The notes under the pieces are model-generated. The model searched no databases. It was not told the origin of the DNA and saw only the letters and a list, made by a program, of their open reading frames with translations. From the NCBI GenBank assembly GCA_029582265.1, contig CM055822.1, positions 7,061,200 through 7,125,199 on the forward strand: a stretch of 64,000 nt of DNA. Reading direction: 5' to 3'. Made by a program: the position numbers and the translations under genes. Positions 22,501-27,921 of the stretch are shown here, one piece after another. The stretch's first letter is position 1, and every line of letters begins with the position of its first letter. The stretch comes from Zoroaster sp. YZ-2022. Lineage: Eukaryota > Echinodermata > Asteroidea > Forcipulatida > Zoroasteridae.

Positions 22501-24935
22501 CATTTGGTCGGCTAATAGAAAGCACCTGATGAGATTCAGGTCTGCTGTTCATATTCATATTATATTTGGTCGGCTCATAGAAAGCACCTGATAAGATTCA
22601 GCTCTGTTGTTCACATTCAAATTACATTTGGTCGGCTAATAGTAATAGAAAGCACCTGATGAGATTCAGGTCTGCTGTTCATATTCATATTACAATTGGT
22701 CGGCTAATAGAAAGCACCTGATAAGATTCAGGTCTGTTGTTCACATTCAAATTACATTTGGTCGGCTAATAGAAAACACCTGATGAGATTCAGGTCTGCT
22801 GTTCATATTCATATTATATTTGGTCGGCTCATAGAAAGCACCTGATAAGATTCAGCTCTGTTACATTCAAATTACATTTGGTCGGCTAATAGAAAGCACC
22901 TGATGAGATTCAGGTCTGCTGTTCATATTCATATTACATTTGGTCGGCTAATAGAAAGCACCTGATAAGATTCAGGTCTGTTGTTCACATTCAAATTACA
23001 TTTGGTCGGCTAATAGAAAACACCTGATGAGATTCAGGTCTGCTGTTCATATTCATATTATATTTGGTCGGCTCATAGAAAGCACCTGATAAGATTCAGC
23101 TCTGTTGTTCACATTCAAATTACATTTGGTCGGCTAATAGAAAGCACCTGATGAGATTCAGGTCTGCTGTTCATATTCATATTACATTTGGTCGGCTAAT
23201 AGAAAGCACCTGATAAGATTCAGGTCTGTTGTTCACATTCAAATTACATTTGGTCGGCTAATAAGCACCTGATGAGATTCAGGTCTGCTGTTCATATTCA
23301 TATTATATTTGGTCGGCTCATAGAAAGCACCTGATGAGATTCAGGTCTGCTGTTCATATTCAAATTACATTTGGTCGGCTCATAGAAAGCACCTGATGAG
23401 ATTCAGGTCTGCAGTTCATATTCAAATGACATTTGGTCGGCTCATAGAAAGCACCTGATGAGATTCAGGTCTGCTGTTCACATTCAAATTACATTTGGTC
23501 GGCTAATAGAAAGCACCTGATGAGATTCAGGTCTGCTGTTCATATTCAAATTACATTTGGTCGGCTCATAGAAAGCACCTGATGAGATTCAGGTCTGCTG
23601 TTCATATTCAAATTACATTTGGTCGGCTCATAGAAAGCACCTGATAAGATTCAGGTCTGTTGTTCACATTCAAATTACATTTGGTCGGCTATAGAAAGCA
23701 CCTGATGAGATTCAGGTCTGCTGTTCATATTAAAATTACATTTGGTCGGCTAATAGAAAGCACCTGATGAGATTCAGGTCTGTTCATATTCAAATTACAT
23801 TTGGTCGGCTAATTAAAGCACCTGATGAGATTCAGGTCTGCTGTTCATATTCAAATTACATTTGGTCGCTAATAGAAAGCACCTGATGAGATTCAGGTCT
23901 GCTGTTCATATTCAAATTACATTTGGTCGGCTCATAGAAAGCACCTGATGAGATTCAGGTCTGCTGTTTACATTCAAATGAGATTTGGTCGGCTCATTGG
24001 AAGCACCGTCGTGATAATTTTGGTCTACTATTTCACCATTAAGTTAATTTATCGTATTATTTAATATTACTTCATTTCTCAGTTTATGGGAAAGTGGATC
24101 ACCATTCAATGGAGGAAGGAGCGAAATCGCACTCCCAAGGTGAAACCCACATTTGCATATTCTTCCCGTGTTGAAAGCCACATAACCCGATCTGCATTCA
24201 AATGCATTCCTTCTGCGCTCAAACCAACAGGTGCACGTTGTAGCGATGCGCTTGTTATGGTTAGAGCCAATGGACCAGTACGACATTCTACTGTGCGCAT
24301 GCCCTCGGAAGAGAATATTTATATGGCATGAATATTTATGATGTTCAATAAAGACCACGGTCCTAGTTGGGTGGGGACTGTCCTATCGGGCTTATCATTG
24401 GGCAGTGTTGAGGTCTTTACGTTACTACGGTCCTACGCACGTTCAAAACGAAGGAACATTAGTAGGCCTAGTACTTCATTTCACCCTTACTACAACTTAG
24501 TAGTAGGCCTAGTAGTACTACTATTATTAGTGGTTGCAAAGAAAAATTAAAAAAAAAAACGGATGCGACATTCTTTCCCTGTTTATTTCTAGACTTTTCC
24601 TCTGGTATTGAACTAAGTGGGAGCTTTTATGATACAGAGGAATGTCCAGTGTATTTCCTTCCTCCATGGTCCTACCTAGAATGGGGCTAGGACCCTCCAC
24701 TTCATGCTAGGACCAGGCATGGCATGGCGGAAGTACTAAGTAGTTAAACGTTAGGAGACTTTGAGCAGTGAATGTATGCAAATCCAGTGACCATTTTGTC
24801 GTCTGCTAAGGTTCAACATTATTTCCTAACTTACCCCTGACTCATTTCCAAACAATCGACAAAACTAATTGATGTTAAAACGTTTATTTTGAACCATATG
24901 GTGAGGAGTGTTTTCGGCCACATGGGCGCCGCCAT
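5243..24935 (-). CDS. NAGPA: NAGPA-like phosphodiester glycosidase (uncovering enzyme), nine exons
   Basis: N-acetylglucosamine-1-phosphodiester alpha-N-acetylglucosaminidase removes the GlcNAc cap from GlcNAc-phospho-mannose on lysosomal hydrolases in the trans-Golgi, exposing mannose-6-phosphate. Nine minus-strand exons join in phase: 24835-24935, 15113-15595, 14185-14324, 12943-13051, 11906-12034, 10016-10218, 8897-9073, 6825-6959, 5243-5520, giving about 584 residues. In order: signal peptide (MAAPMWPKTLL, then hydrophobic), RHVR/DC furin-like site matching the human propeptide site, glycosidase domain with NVVSDGR, NAHFGIRADG and AINLDGGGSAT, EGF-like repeats, a transmembrane helix (YAIGCVVATLIAVLSL) and a short tail with YHMI, equivalent to the human YHPL sorting motif. 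No frame damage is visible in any exon. Intron 1 is packed with nested transposons. Identity rests on continuous similarity to the vertebrate enzyme; exon 1 is the least certain part. Confidence 0.9.
5660..6018. mobile_element. TTAA word-family A element, copy 1
   Basis: Flanked by TTAA on both sides, with ends CCCTCCTAC and GGAGGG. The interior repeats TTTTGAC and its inverse GTCAAAA more than ten times. Other copies are at 48588-48912 and 59757-60076. It lies in the last NAGPA intron. No protein frame. Confidence 0.8.
6690..6815. repeat. Dispersed repeat T
   Basis: Contains ATCAGAATGTCTATGGGAAC and GGGGCACCATGGCCAAGACC. Related copies occur near 44420-44560 and 47470-47605. Short interspersed repeat of unknown type, ending just before NAGPA exon 8. 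Confidence 0.5.
6825..6959 (-). CDS. NAGPA: NAGPA exon 8: cysteine-rich repeat
   Basis: Acceptor GTCTTCACGCAG and donor GTGAGT. It encodes CPYGYHGPECKQKCKCEDD, the counterpart of human CPLGWHGPGCQRPCKCEHH, then a linker towards the membrane segment with one N-glycosylation sequon (NDT). Confidence 0.88.
7000..7660. other. Intronic AT-rich DNA
   Basis: Simple A/C-rich runs near 7483-7525 only. No gene or recognisable repeat. Confidence 0.5.
7668..8093. mobile_element. Inverted-repeat element with tandemly amplified right arm
   Basis: The left end GTCATTCCACCAGGTTGGGG is the inverse of CCCCAACCTGGTGGAATGAC. The right arm occurs three times in tandem at a period of about 98 bp, each with GGATAATGAATGGTACATCT and CACAAAGCTTGCCCC. 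Intronic, non-coding. Confidence 0.7.
8200..8545. mobile_element. TTAA word-family B element, copy 1
   Basis: TTAA at both borders, ends CCCTCCTATAGG and CATAGGAGGG. The interior repeats ACTCAAAATTTG and GTGCAGTGCA. A second copy is at 38251-38584. The 176-residue frame across it is a by-product of the repeats. Confidence 0.8.
8897..9073 (-). CDS. NAGPA: NAGPA exon 7: EGF-like repeats
   Basis: Acceptor GTCTTGATCTCAG, donor GTAAGT. It encodes CKCNKGFLPPDC, CGPGTYGRDC and CEHGGDCDPTTGQCSC. The second part is a laminin-type EGF module of about 45 residues that human NAGPA lacks at this position. Confidence 0.9.
9319..9502. repeat. Hairpin repeat
   Basis: GTGAAATTCTCAATTGAGTA and AGTTCTGAAAAGAACTGG are followed by their inverses, making a near-perfect 180-bp hairpin. 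A single arm of the same repeat lies at 36408-36480. The loop holds CTCGACGTTTCGATCAG. Confidence 0.7.
9548..9637. mobile_element. Minimal TTAA word-family F element
   Basis: A 90-bp copy with intact TTAA on both sides, ends CCCTAACTCCCTA and TAGGGAGTTAGGG, and one internal GGAGGATTTTGAAGGATTTT. This is the shortest complete member of the family. Confidence 0.85.
10016..10218 (-). CDS. NAGPA: NAGPA exon 6: end of catalytic domain and first EGF-like repeats
   Basis: Encodes EDRVYRCPREVSTILCVHEP, then CSGHGECVMGECHC and LECGLLNCSNNGICTE, closely matching the human order. The acceptor is TGATTAG. Its upstream tract is a (ATTATTG)n microsatellite rather than a normal pyrimidine tract. Donor GTAAGG. 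The phase joins exon 5 (TG) to T, restoring a cysteine. Confidence 0.9.
10219..10340. repeat. (CAATAAT)n microsatellite abutting a splice acceptor
   Basis: Degenerate CAATAATCAATATCAATAAT repeats run right up to the exon 6 acceptor. On the minus strand they read ATTATTGATATTG and supply the acceptor's upstream tract. Confidence 0.85.
10371..10450 (-). mobile_element. tRNA-like SINE head, copy 1
   Basis: On the minus strand it reads GTCATCGGGCAAGCTCGGTG and ends with GGGTTTGAATCCCACCC, a B-box-like segment. It matches the copy at 16085-16169 closely. It is not a tRNA gene: the anticodon arm region does not fold well and the sequence is interspersed. The related tail lies near 10990-11105, beyond a Tc1-like insertion. 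Confidence 0.6.
10550..10814. mobile_element. Tc1/mariner-type MITE
   Basis: 26-bp inverted ends starting CACTCACTGGCCAAAAGTAT with one mismatch, bordered by TA on both sides. No transposase. It splits the SINE-like repeat in NAGPA intron 5. Confidence 0.75.
11388..11555. repeat. C-rich minisatellite (CCCCCACCTCGT)n
   Basis: Strongly strand-asymmetric. The minus (gene) strand is G-rich with repeated GGTGGGGGACGAGG and could form G-quadruplexes. The 87-residue Pro-rich frame on the plus strand is not a gene. Confidence 0.8.
11749..11872. repeat. 63-bp tandem duplication next to exon 5
   Basis: GGTTGGTTTCTGTACGTCTC and its copy GGTTGGTTTCTGTGCATCTC lie about 63 bp apart, roughly 35 bases from the NAGPA exon 5 donor side. 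Confidence 0.7.
11906..12034 (-). CDS. NAGPA: NAGPA exon 5: catalytic core
   Basis: Acceptor TCCAAAACCTGCAG, donor GTGAGA. It encodes SLEEFAQLLKRNGVMNAINL directly followed by DGGGSATYVINGT. The NLDGGGS segment is the invariant signature of the NAGPA/phosphodiester glycosidase family. One sequon (NGT). Confidence 0.92.
12084..12336. mobile_element. TGTGAC inverted-repeat element (family G), long-arm variant
   Basis: Inverted ends TGTGACCCGCTCCATCGAAA continue into GAGGAATGTCCCCCAA, roughly 37 bp in all. Related to elements at 12575-12712, 25698-25936 and 42133-42726. Confidence 0.7.
12516..12537. repeat. Poly-G run
   Basis: Long uninterrupted G homopolymer in intron 4. Its exact length is unreliable in most assemblies. 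Confidence 0.8.
12575..12712. mobile_element. TGTGAC element (family G), short copy
   Basis: Ends TGTGACTGGTTCTGGCAAAA and the inverse enclose about 95 bp. The word CCAAGTTTAGGGTTTTGCCA is shared with the 42.4 kb copy. Confidence 0.75.
12943..13051 (-). CDS. NAGPA: NAGPA exon 4: catalytic domain
   Basis: Acceptor CACACATCATCAG, donor GTAGGT. It encodes SIESFFGVVAARIAVGSDKE then GRVIIAHVDGKSDSTG, matching the human SARTAIGHDRKGQLVLFHADG region. Confidence 0.88.
13167..13510. mobile_element. TTAA word-family F element, tandem left arm
   Basis: Left TTAA then CCCTAACCCCCTAGG. The arm unit CCCTAACCCCCTATAGGTAT plus TCTGGCTAGGAACCTTCCTG is repeated three times. The right end is TTAGGGTTCAA (decayed TTAA). 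A close relative is at 39991-40322. Internal word TCCTCCAAAATCC. Confidence 0.75.
13713..14087. mobile_element. TTAA word-family C element, copy 1
   Basis: TTAA at both borders; ends CCCTCCTAC and GTAGGAGGG; 375 bp. The interior is built from ACCATTTGAAACCATTC, TTTGAATGGT and inverses. A 375-bp sister is at 46697-47071 and a shorter one at 44951-45198. Confidence 0.85.
14185..14324 (-). CDS. NAGPA: NAGPA exon 3: catalytic domain
   Basis: Acceptor ATTGACCCACAG, donor GTAGGA. It encodes YLSELDVLDEENPFVQLVGG followed by VGWLLRDGELYVEDSKKAEC, near-identical in pattern to human YLSEEEVLDTENPFVQLLSG. Confidence 0.92.
14490..15085 (-). pseudogene. Decayed duplicate of NAGPA exon 2, split by a MITE
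   Basis: Plus-strand segments around 14493-14520 and 14984-15083 align with the 3' part of exon 2 and its donor side (15108-15250). They share CCGTCACTCACAACATTCCC (exon: CCGTCGCTCACAACATTCCC), TAGGCATTTTGCACCC and CCTGCATT. Deletions and frame breaks rule out function. The MITE at 14525-14983 sits inside the duplicate. Confidence 0.65.
14525..14983. mobile_element. MITE of the GAATGTCG family, copy 2 (inverted)
   Basis: Ends GGAAAGAATGTTGTATC and GATATGACATTCTTCCC; interior inverted relative to copy 1. Flanking octamers ATCTGCTT and TTCTGCTC match at six of eight positions, a decayed 8-bp duplication. Confidence 0.8.
15113..15595 (-). CDS. NAGPA: NAGPA exon 2: propeptide site and N-terminal catalytic domain
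   Basis: Acceptor TTCCTTTCAG, donor GTAAGG. It encodes DFLTPYPQGL, the furin-like RRHVR/DC site, GNST sequon, RTLSVLEPFEVGGC, NAGFFNTHTGDCYGNVVSDG and AHFGIRADGSLVFG. This is the most conserved part against human NAGPA. A damaged copy of its 3' end lies just downstream in the intron. Confidence 0.92.
15784..16396. mobile_element. MITE of the GAATGTCG family, copy 3, interrupted
   Basis: Ends GGAAAGAATGTCGTATCC and GGATACGACATTCTACCC. The body is interrupted by a 283-bp insertion at 15995-16277. Flanking octamers TAATTTTT and TAATTCTA are partly matching. Confidence 0.8.
15995..16277 (-). mobile_element. tRNA-like repeat enclosed by terminal inverted repeats
   Basis: Inserted in the MITE with an imperfect 12-bp duplication (CCTAATATAGTT, CCTATTATATTT). 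The ends AACAATTGATTTAATTTTGC and GCAAAATTAAATCAATTGTT are inverted, unlike a normal SINE. The centre (16085-16169) is tRNA-like on the minus strand, with B-box GGGTTCGAATCCC. Confidence 0.65.
16628..17083. mobile_element. Inner GAATGTCG MITE inserted in the same family
   Basis: Starts GGGTAGAATGTCG, ends CGACATTCTTTCC. Bordered by the perfect octamer ATGTAATC at 16620-16627 and 17084-17091, which is part of the host MITE's own sequence. The 8-bp duplication limits the superfamily to hAT, Merlin or P-like; ends starting GG favour Merlin, but this is not settled. Confidence 0.88.
17144..17906 (+). pseudogene. CR1/L2-type LINE 3' fragment
   Basis: Translates as LGVTIQNDFKWNLHIDDIVS, RPVLEYACQIWH and QIERVQKRAFRIIFGS. 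These are the conserved C-terminal motifs downstream of the reverse transcriptase in CR1/L2-like LINEs. One frame shift near 17510 moves to GEKLLSSDKFRNLLPPV and the frame ends at 17699. A 3' UTR with GGCCTTTGGGCC and an A-rich end follows. 5'-truncated; lacks the catalytic domain. Confidence 0.8.
18827..20010 (+). pseudogene. Harbinger DDE transposase, broken
   Basis: Fragments in three frames: FRLTGETPES region (about 19110), a helix with YSIITLLWYYFKSNISWPS, then PNAVGAIDGT with the first catalytic Asp (about 19432), FYSGYEY, RYVQSGFLGHQ, LGDT with the second Asp (about 19780), NRYPVLTKYRRDQIK, and SVEHVMAFF with the catalytic Glu. This order is that of the PIF/Harbinger (DDE_Tnp_4) family. 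Frame shifts and an expanded trinucleotide-like microsatellite (19516-19631) inside the coding region make it inactive. Confidence 0.8.
19516..19631. repeat. (TTATGA)n / (GAT)n microsatellite inside transposase
   Basis: Simple repeat located just after FYSGYEY, where the intact family continues without a gap. It gives runs of Met-Ile or poly-Asp depending on frame. Confidence 0.9.
21152..22160 (-). CDS. Spliced Pro/Gln-rich accessory frame of the Harbinger element
   Basis: The minus strand starts MDQAPRAQISREERHL at 22160. After a likely frame break, a basic stretch (LYLQRNNVQLRRRVREAMAR) ends at donor GTGAGA (about 21952). The acceptor TTTTTTATAG at about 21676 joins RLQDQRFGEMRYAARGNPAQ, followed by a long Pro/Gln/Ala region to about 21150. 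The second frame of Harbinger elements is normally a Myb-like DNA-binding protein. No Myb motif is visible here, so the function is unknown. The plus strand of the Pro/Gln region is G-rich. Confidence 0.45.
22346..24005. repeat. 62-bp satellite array with higher-order structure
   Basis: About 27 tandem units, each with ATTTGGTCGGCTAATAGAAA and the hairpin ACCTGA-TGAGAT-TCAGGT. From about 22480 to 23270, four variant units (GATGAG/GATAAG, GGTCTG/GCTCTG, CTAATAG/CTCATAG) recur as a 248-bp block three times. Later units are of one type. The array lies inside the Harbinger transposon next to its right arm. It is not CRISPR: units are contiguous with no spacers. Confidence 0.9.
24835..24935 (-). 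CDS. NAGPA: NAGPA exon 1: signal peptide
   Basis: The start at 24935 lies in AAGATGG (A at -3, G at +4). The exon encodes MAAPMWPKTLL followed by a hydrophobic stretch to SFVDCLEMSQ, then a consensus donor GTAAGT. It ends in phase 2 (GG) and exon 2 begins with the single T needed, giving Gly. A second in-frame ATG at 24923 would also keep the signal sequence. An out-of-frame ATG at 24942 could act as an upstream frame. Assigned by phase, donor and signal-peptide character; not by sequence similarity. Confidence 0.65.
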
Positions 24936-25080
24936 CTTCCATTTTGGTTAATCACGATCCAGAGCCGGTCGATAAAATAGCGCCACCTATGCTAGGCCAA
25001 GTAGTAGTTGACAAGGTTATGCGGTATGGTGCGGGCGGGCGGGCTTCTTCCTCCATGGATACACCCACTAAATAAACTTC
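24936..25080 (-). promoter_or_regulatory. Probable NAGPA promoter with YY1-like site
   Basis: CpG-richer patch (GCGGGCGGGCGGGC near 25030) compared with its surroundings. The minus strand carries AAGATGGCGGC (24928-24938), a match to the YY1 site typical of TATA-less promoters and overlapping start codons. Inferred from position and composition. Confidence 0.5.
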
Positions 25081-25697
25081 TATTTATAGGAATCAAAACT
25101 TTAAAAACATTCAGTTCAACAATTGTTTCAAAAAAGTGTATGAGTTTAAGTTTATGAGTTAATTGATGTTAAGTACTTGATTTTTCTTTCAATTTTATGT
25201 AGGCCATCCGCATCGGTTGGCATCCGTACGTGAGGGCCGTTTTGATTCCCTTCTGTCATCCGAGGAGGTAAAACTCCTAATAAAATTTAAAAAAATATAT
25301 ATCCTGCGCGGAAATTCTTAAATGAGGTCACAGAAGGCTTAAAATGGGGTAATATATCTCGCTGTGAGGGAAATTAGTTGTTTCAATGTAAATAATTAAT
25401 GAGGTAAACTCTTGTGGCATGGATACGTTTGCGCCCCCCTGCGATGTCCAATTTGTTTTTTTAAGGGGAAAGTGCAACCTTGTAGCTACCAAATTATCAA
25501 ATTAACGAATCATTTTCTTACTTACTTTGTGGAGAGAACTGGTACATATATGGCCTTATCCATCATCTGAAGTGTTTTCATCTTAAAGTAGGGTAATTGT
25601 TAAGTCAAATTTACAAAAAGTTGACGTCCAATCTTTCACATGTTAGTCTTATGGAAGACTTCTTGAAAACTAACTCGAAGGATGACGTTTAACAATA
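25081..25697. other. No recognised gene
   Basis: Unique-looking DNA. One short plus-strand segment (25203-25267) has acceptor- and donor-like borders, but the reading frame is not recognisable. Confidence 0.35.
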
Positions 25698-25936
25698 ATT
25701 GTGACTGGCTCTGGCAAAATTATAAACTTGGACCTCCCAAATTTATCGTGAAAACAATGTTCCCAACAACGTTTCAGGATTTTTTCTTATATTTCCATCA
25801 AAATCTAGAGAAAATGCGTGACATGAAAATCTAAAACTGGTCCAAAGGGTAAGTTTTTGACCTTTTCATGGCTGTTAGTGTTACGCATTATGGTAAATGC
25901 CGATGTTTCGGGTTTTTCCAGAGCGGGTCACAATTA
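25698..25936. mobile_element. TGTGAC element (family G)
   Basis: Ends TTGTGACTGGCTCTGGC and GAGCGGGTCACAA are bordered by AATAA and TTATT. The interior holds CATGGCTGTTAGTGTTACGC, shared (degenerate) with the 42.4 kb element. Confidence 0.65.
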
Positions 25937-26050
25937 TTAAAGGTGAAGACTGTGAAGGGAAGAAGCAGTCAGACTTGGATGAAGTGAAGTATGCACATCA
26001 TGTACATTACCCAAAACCAGTGTTGTTACAACAATGGTAATATATGTTCT

Positions 26051-26268
26051 TTAAAGGTACAGTATCATCACGATCAACAGGGCATGGAATTAGAGTGCTT
26101 GTTTTAGATTAACTCAGTGACTGAAAATAATACCCCACATGATATGGTCATATTGCTGCTGCGTAAATGAGCCAGTAATTTCTAGTCACTGAGCTCCTCT
26201 TAAACTAGGACACCAACTCCATGCCATGTTGAAAGTCTGCTCCGATCGTGATGACATTGTCCCTTTAA
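26051..26268. mobile_element. TTAA element of family L, uninterrupted copy
   Basis: TTAA, then AGGTACAGTATCATCACGAT at the left and ATCGTGATGACATTGTCCCT then TTAA at the right. It shows the empty form (CTCTTAAACTAGG at 26203-26215) of the site that is occupied in the copy at 37239-38254. TTAA duplication and AGG ends resemble Kolobok. Confidence 0.8.
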
Positions 26269-26930
26269 TATTCCTATAAGGCACCCCATAATAAGGTTCT
26301 AACCCCAAGGCCCCCCCCCCCAATCCTATGGGCCTGAGCTGATTCATAGACAGAGAAATAAACACAAGAGAAAATGTCACAATATTTGATTACAAAATGG
26401 CTTTTATTTGAATATTATATATGAATACAATTGTATTTATAAAATGAAACAAAAAAACAAAAATAATTAAAATAAAATAAAAAATGACCGAAATAGAACT
26501 AGAACACAGATCTGCACTATTTCACTACAATAAACTACATTTCAATGAAATGTTTCATTCAAATTAATGTGAAAATTAATAAACACTGAAAATGCAATAA
26601 AATATTTGTAATCTTAACAATGATATTTGTTTTTTTCTGTCAAAGAAAATATAGATATTAGATAATTACAATTTTAATCAATTCTCATTAATTTCATATT
26701 TAGCTTAGTTTGTATCTTATAAATGGCAATTTATGTTTAAAATGTAAATGTATGGAGACTCCACAGAATGTTCAAAATTGAAAGGTGTTGTAGAATTATG
26801 GTGATAAAAGGTAAGGAACGGGATTGTTAATCTAAACTTTGTTAGTGTGCCGATGATGGTATCTATAAAAAATGTTTTCCTGGGGTGCTGTCATTTTAAA
26901 GAAAAATGAAATAATGTCCAGTGATAAGCA
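26269..26930. other. AT-rich DNA without recognised features
   Basis: Contains C-run (26311-26321) and A-rich stretches only. Confidence 0.4.
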
Positions 26931-26939
26931 GATTGGTTT

Positions 26940-27456
26940 TTGTATTAAATGTATATCTTGATTCAAAGAGAGTAAGCATACTCATAGAAGCAGTTTTGAC
27001 AACATTACCAATGTTGTACCTTCCCTTCAATGTATATCTTGATTCAAAGAGAGTAAGCACACTCATAGAAGCAGTTTTGACAACATTACCAATGTTGTAC
27101 CTTCCCTTCAATATATATCTTGATTCAAAGAGAGTTAGCATATTCATAGAAGCAGTTTTGTCAACATTACCAATGTTGTACCTTCTCTTTAATGTATATC
27201 TTGATTCAAAGAGAGTAAGCACACTCATAGAAGCAGTTTAGCCAACATTACCAATGTTGTACCTTCCCTTTAATGTATATCTTGATTCAAAGAGAGTAAG
27301 CACACTCATAGAAGCAGTTTTTGCCGACATTACCAATGCTGCACCTTCCCTTTAATGTATATCTTGATTCAAAGACAGTAAGCATACTCATAGAAGCAGT
27401 TTTGCCAACATTACCAATGTTGTATCTTCCCTTTAATGTATATCTTGATTCATAGA
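26940..27456. repeat. 81-bp tandem array, block 1
   Basis: Units of 81 bp with TATATCTTGATTCAAAGAGA, GAAGCAGTTTTG and the palindrome CAACATTACCAATGTTG. Because 81 is a multiple of three, frames stay open across units on both strands; these frames are not genes. The array continues at 27674-27921 and 30173-30870 and once formed a single block of about 18 units. Confidence 0.92.
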
Positions 27457-27673
27457 TCTGTATGTAGCCTTGTTAGTCAGGTAGAATAAGATATATATAT
27501 ATATATATATATATAAATTGTAGCACTTTTAAGACTAACTAAACTTAAAAATAGGCATAAGCTTTCGTAGCTACAGCTACTTCATCAGATGCATCTGATG
27601 AAGTAGCTGTAGCTACGAAAGCTTATGCCTATTTTTAAGTTTAGTTAGTCTTAAAAGTGCTACCATTTATATA
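27457..27673. mobile_element. Palindromic insert with hammerhead-like core (Penelope-like?)
   Basis: Two inverted copies meet at about 27591, making an almost perfect 150-bp palindrome bounded by (TA)n. Each arm holds CTGATGAAGTAGCTGTAGCT followed by ACGAAAGC, the CUGAUGA/stem II/GAAA core of a hammerhead ribozyme, as known from Penelope-like retroelement repeats. The expected U at the cleavage-site side of stem III appears changed (GCC), so self-cleavage is doubtful. Confidence 0.6.
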
Positions 27674-27921
27674 TATATCTTATCTTGATTCAAAGAGAGT
27701 AAGCATACTCATAGAAGCAGTTTTGCCAACATTACCAATGTTGTACCTTCCCTTCAATGTATATCTTGATTCAAAGAGAGTAAGCATACTCATAGAAGCA
27801 GTTTTGCCAACATTACCAATGTTGTACCTTCCCTTCAATGTATATCTTGATTCAAAGAGAGTAAGCACACTCAAAGAAGCAGTTTTGCCAACATCACTAA
27901 TGTTGTACCTTCCCTTTAATG
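27674..27921. repeat. 81-bp tandem array, block 2
   Basis: About three units, continuing block 1 and ending with CTTTAATG (27914-27921), the left copy of the hAT target duplication. Confidence 0.9.

Larger units (their letters stand above)
18211..24526 (+). mobile_element. 6.3 kb Harbinger (PIF) transposon with ~460-bp inverted arms
   Basis: The left arm (about 18245-18705) and right arm (about 24027-24465) are long inverted copies with CTTCGTTTTGAACGTGCGTA, ATTCATGCCATATAAATATT and GATTTCGCTCCTTCCTCCAT. The outermost bases are TAGTACTAG simple sequence that differs between ends. The hexamer TTAGTG is at both borders; it contains TTA, the usual Harbinger target, so a 3-bp TTA duplication is likely. 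It carries a broken DDE transposase, a spliced accessory frame on the other strand, and a 62-bp satellite array. Confidence 0.82.
16560..24586. mobile_element. Outer GAATGTCG MITE split by three later insertions
   Basis: One MITE copy is present in four pieces: 16568-16627, 17084-17143, 17907-18210 and 24527-24578. Joined, they give one about 476-bp element. The octamer CTGTTTAT occurs at 16560-16567 and again at 24579-24586, a perfect 8-bp target duplication across 8 kb. The gaps hold an inner MITE, a LINE fragment and a Harbinger transposon. All lie in NAGPA intron 1. Confidence 0.85.

Noticed and set aside
22346..24005. CRISPR-like look of regular repeats
   Set aside because: Units are contiguous 62-bp tandem repeats with no unique spacers, inside a eukaryotic transposon with no cas genes.
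25203..25267. Exon-like 65-bp segment with acceptor and donor
   Set aside because: Splice-like borders are present, but the short peptide is unrecognisable and no partner exon is seen.
26896..27241. Long open frames (over 100 residues) on both strands
   Set aside because: They arise because the tandem unit is 81 bp, a multiple of three; the same peptide repeats in each unit.
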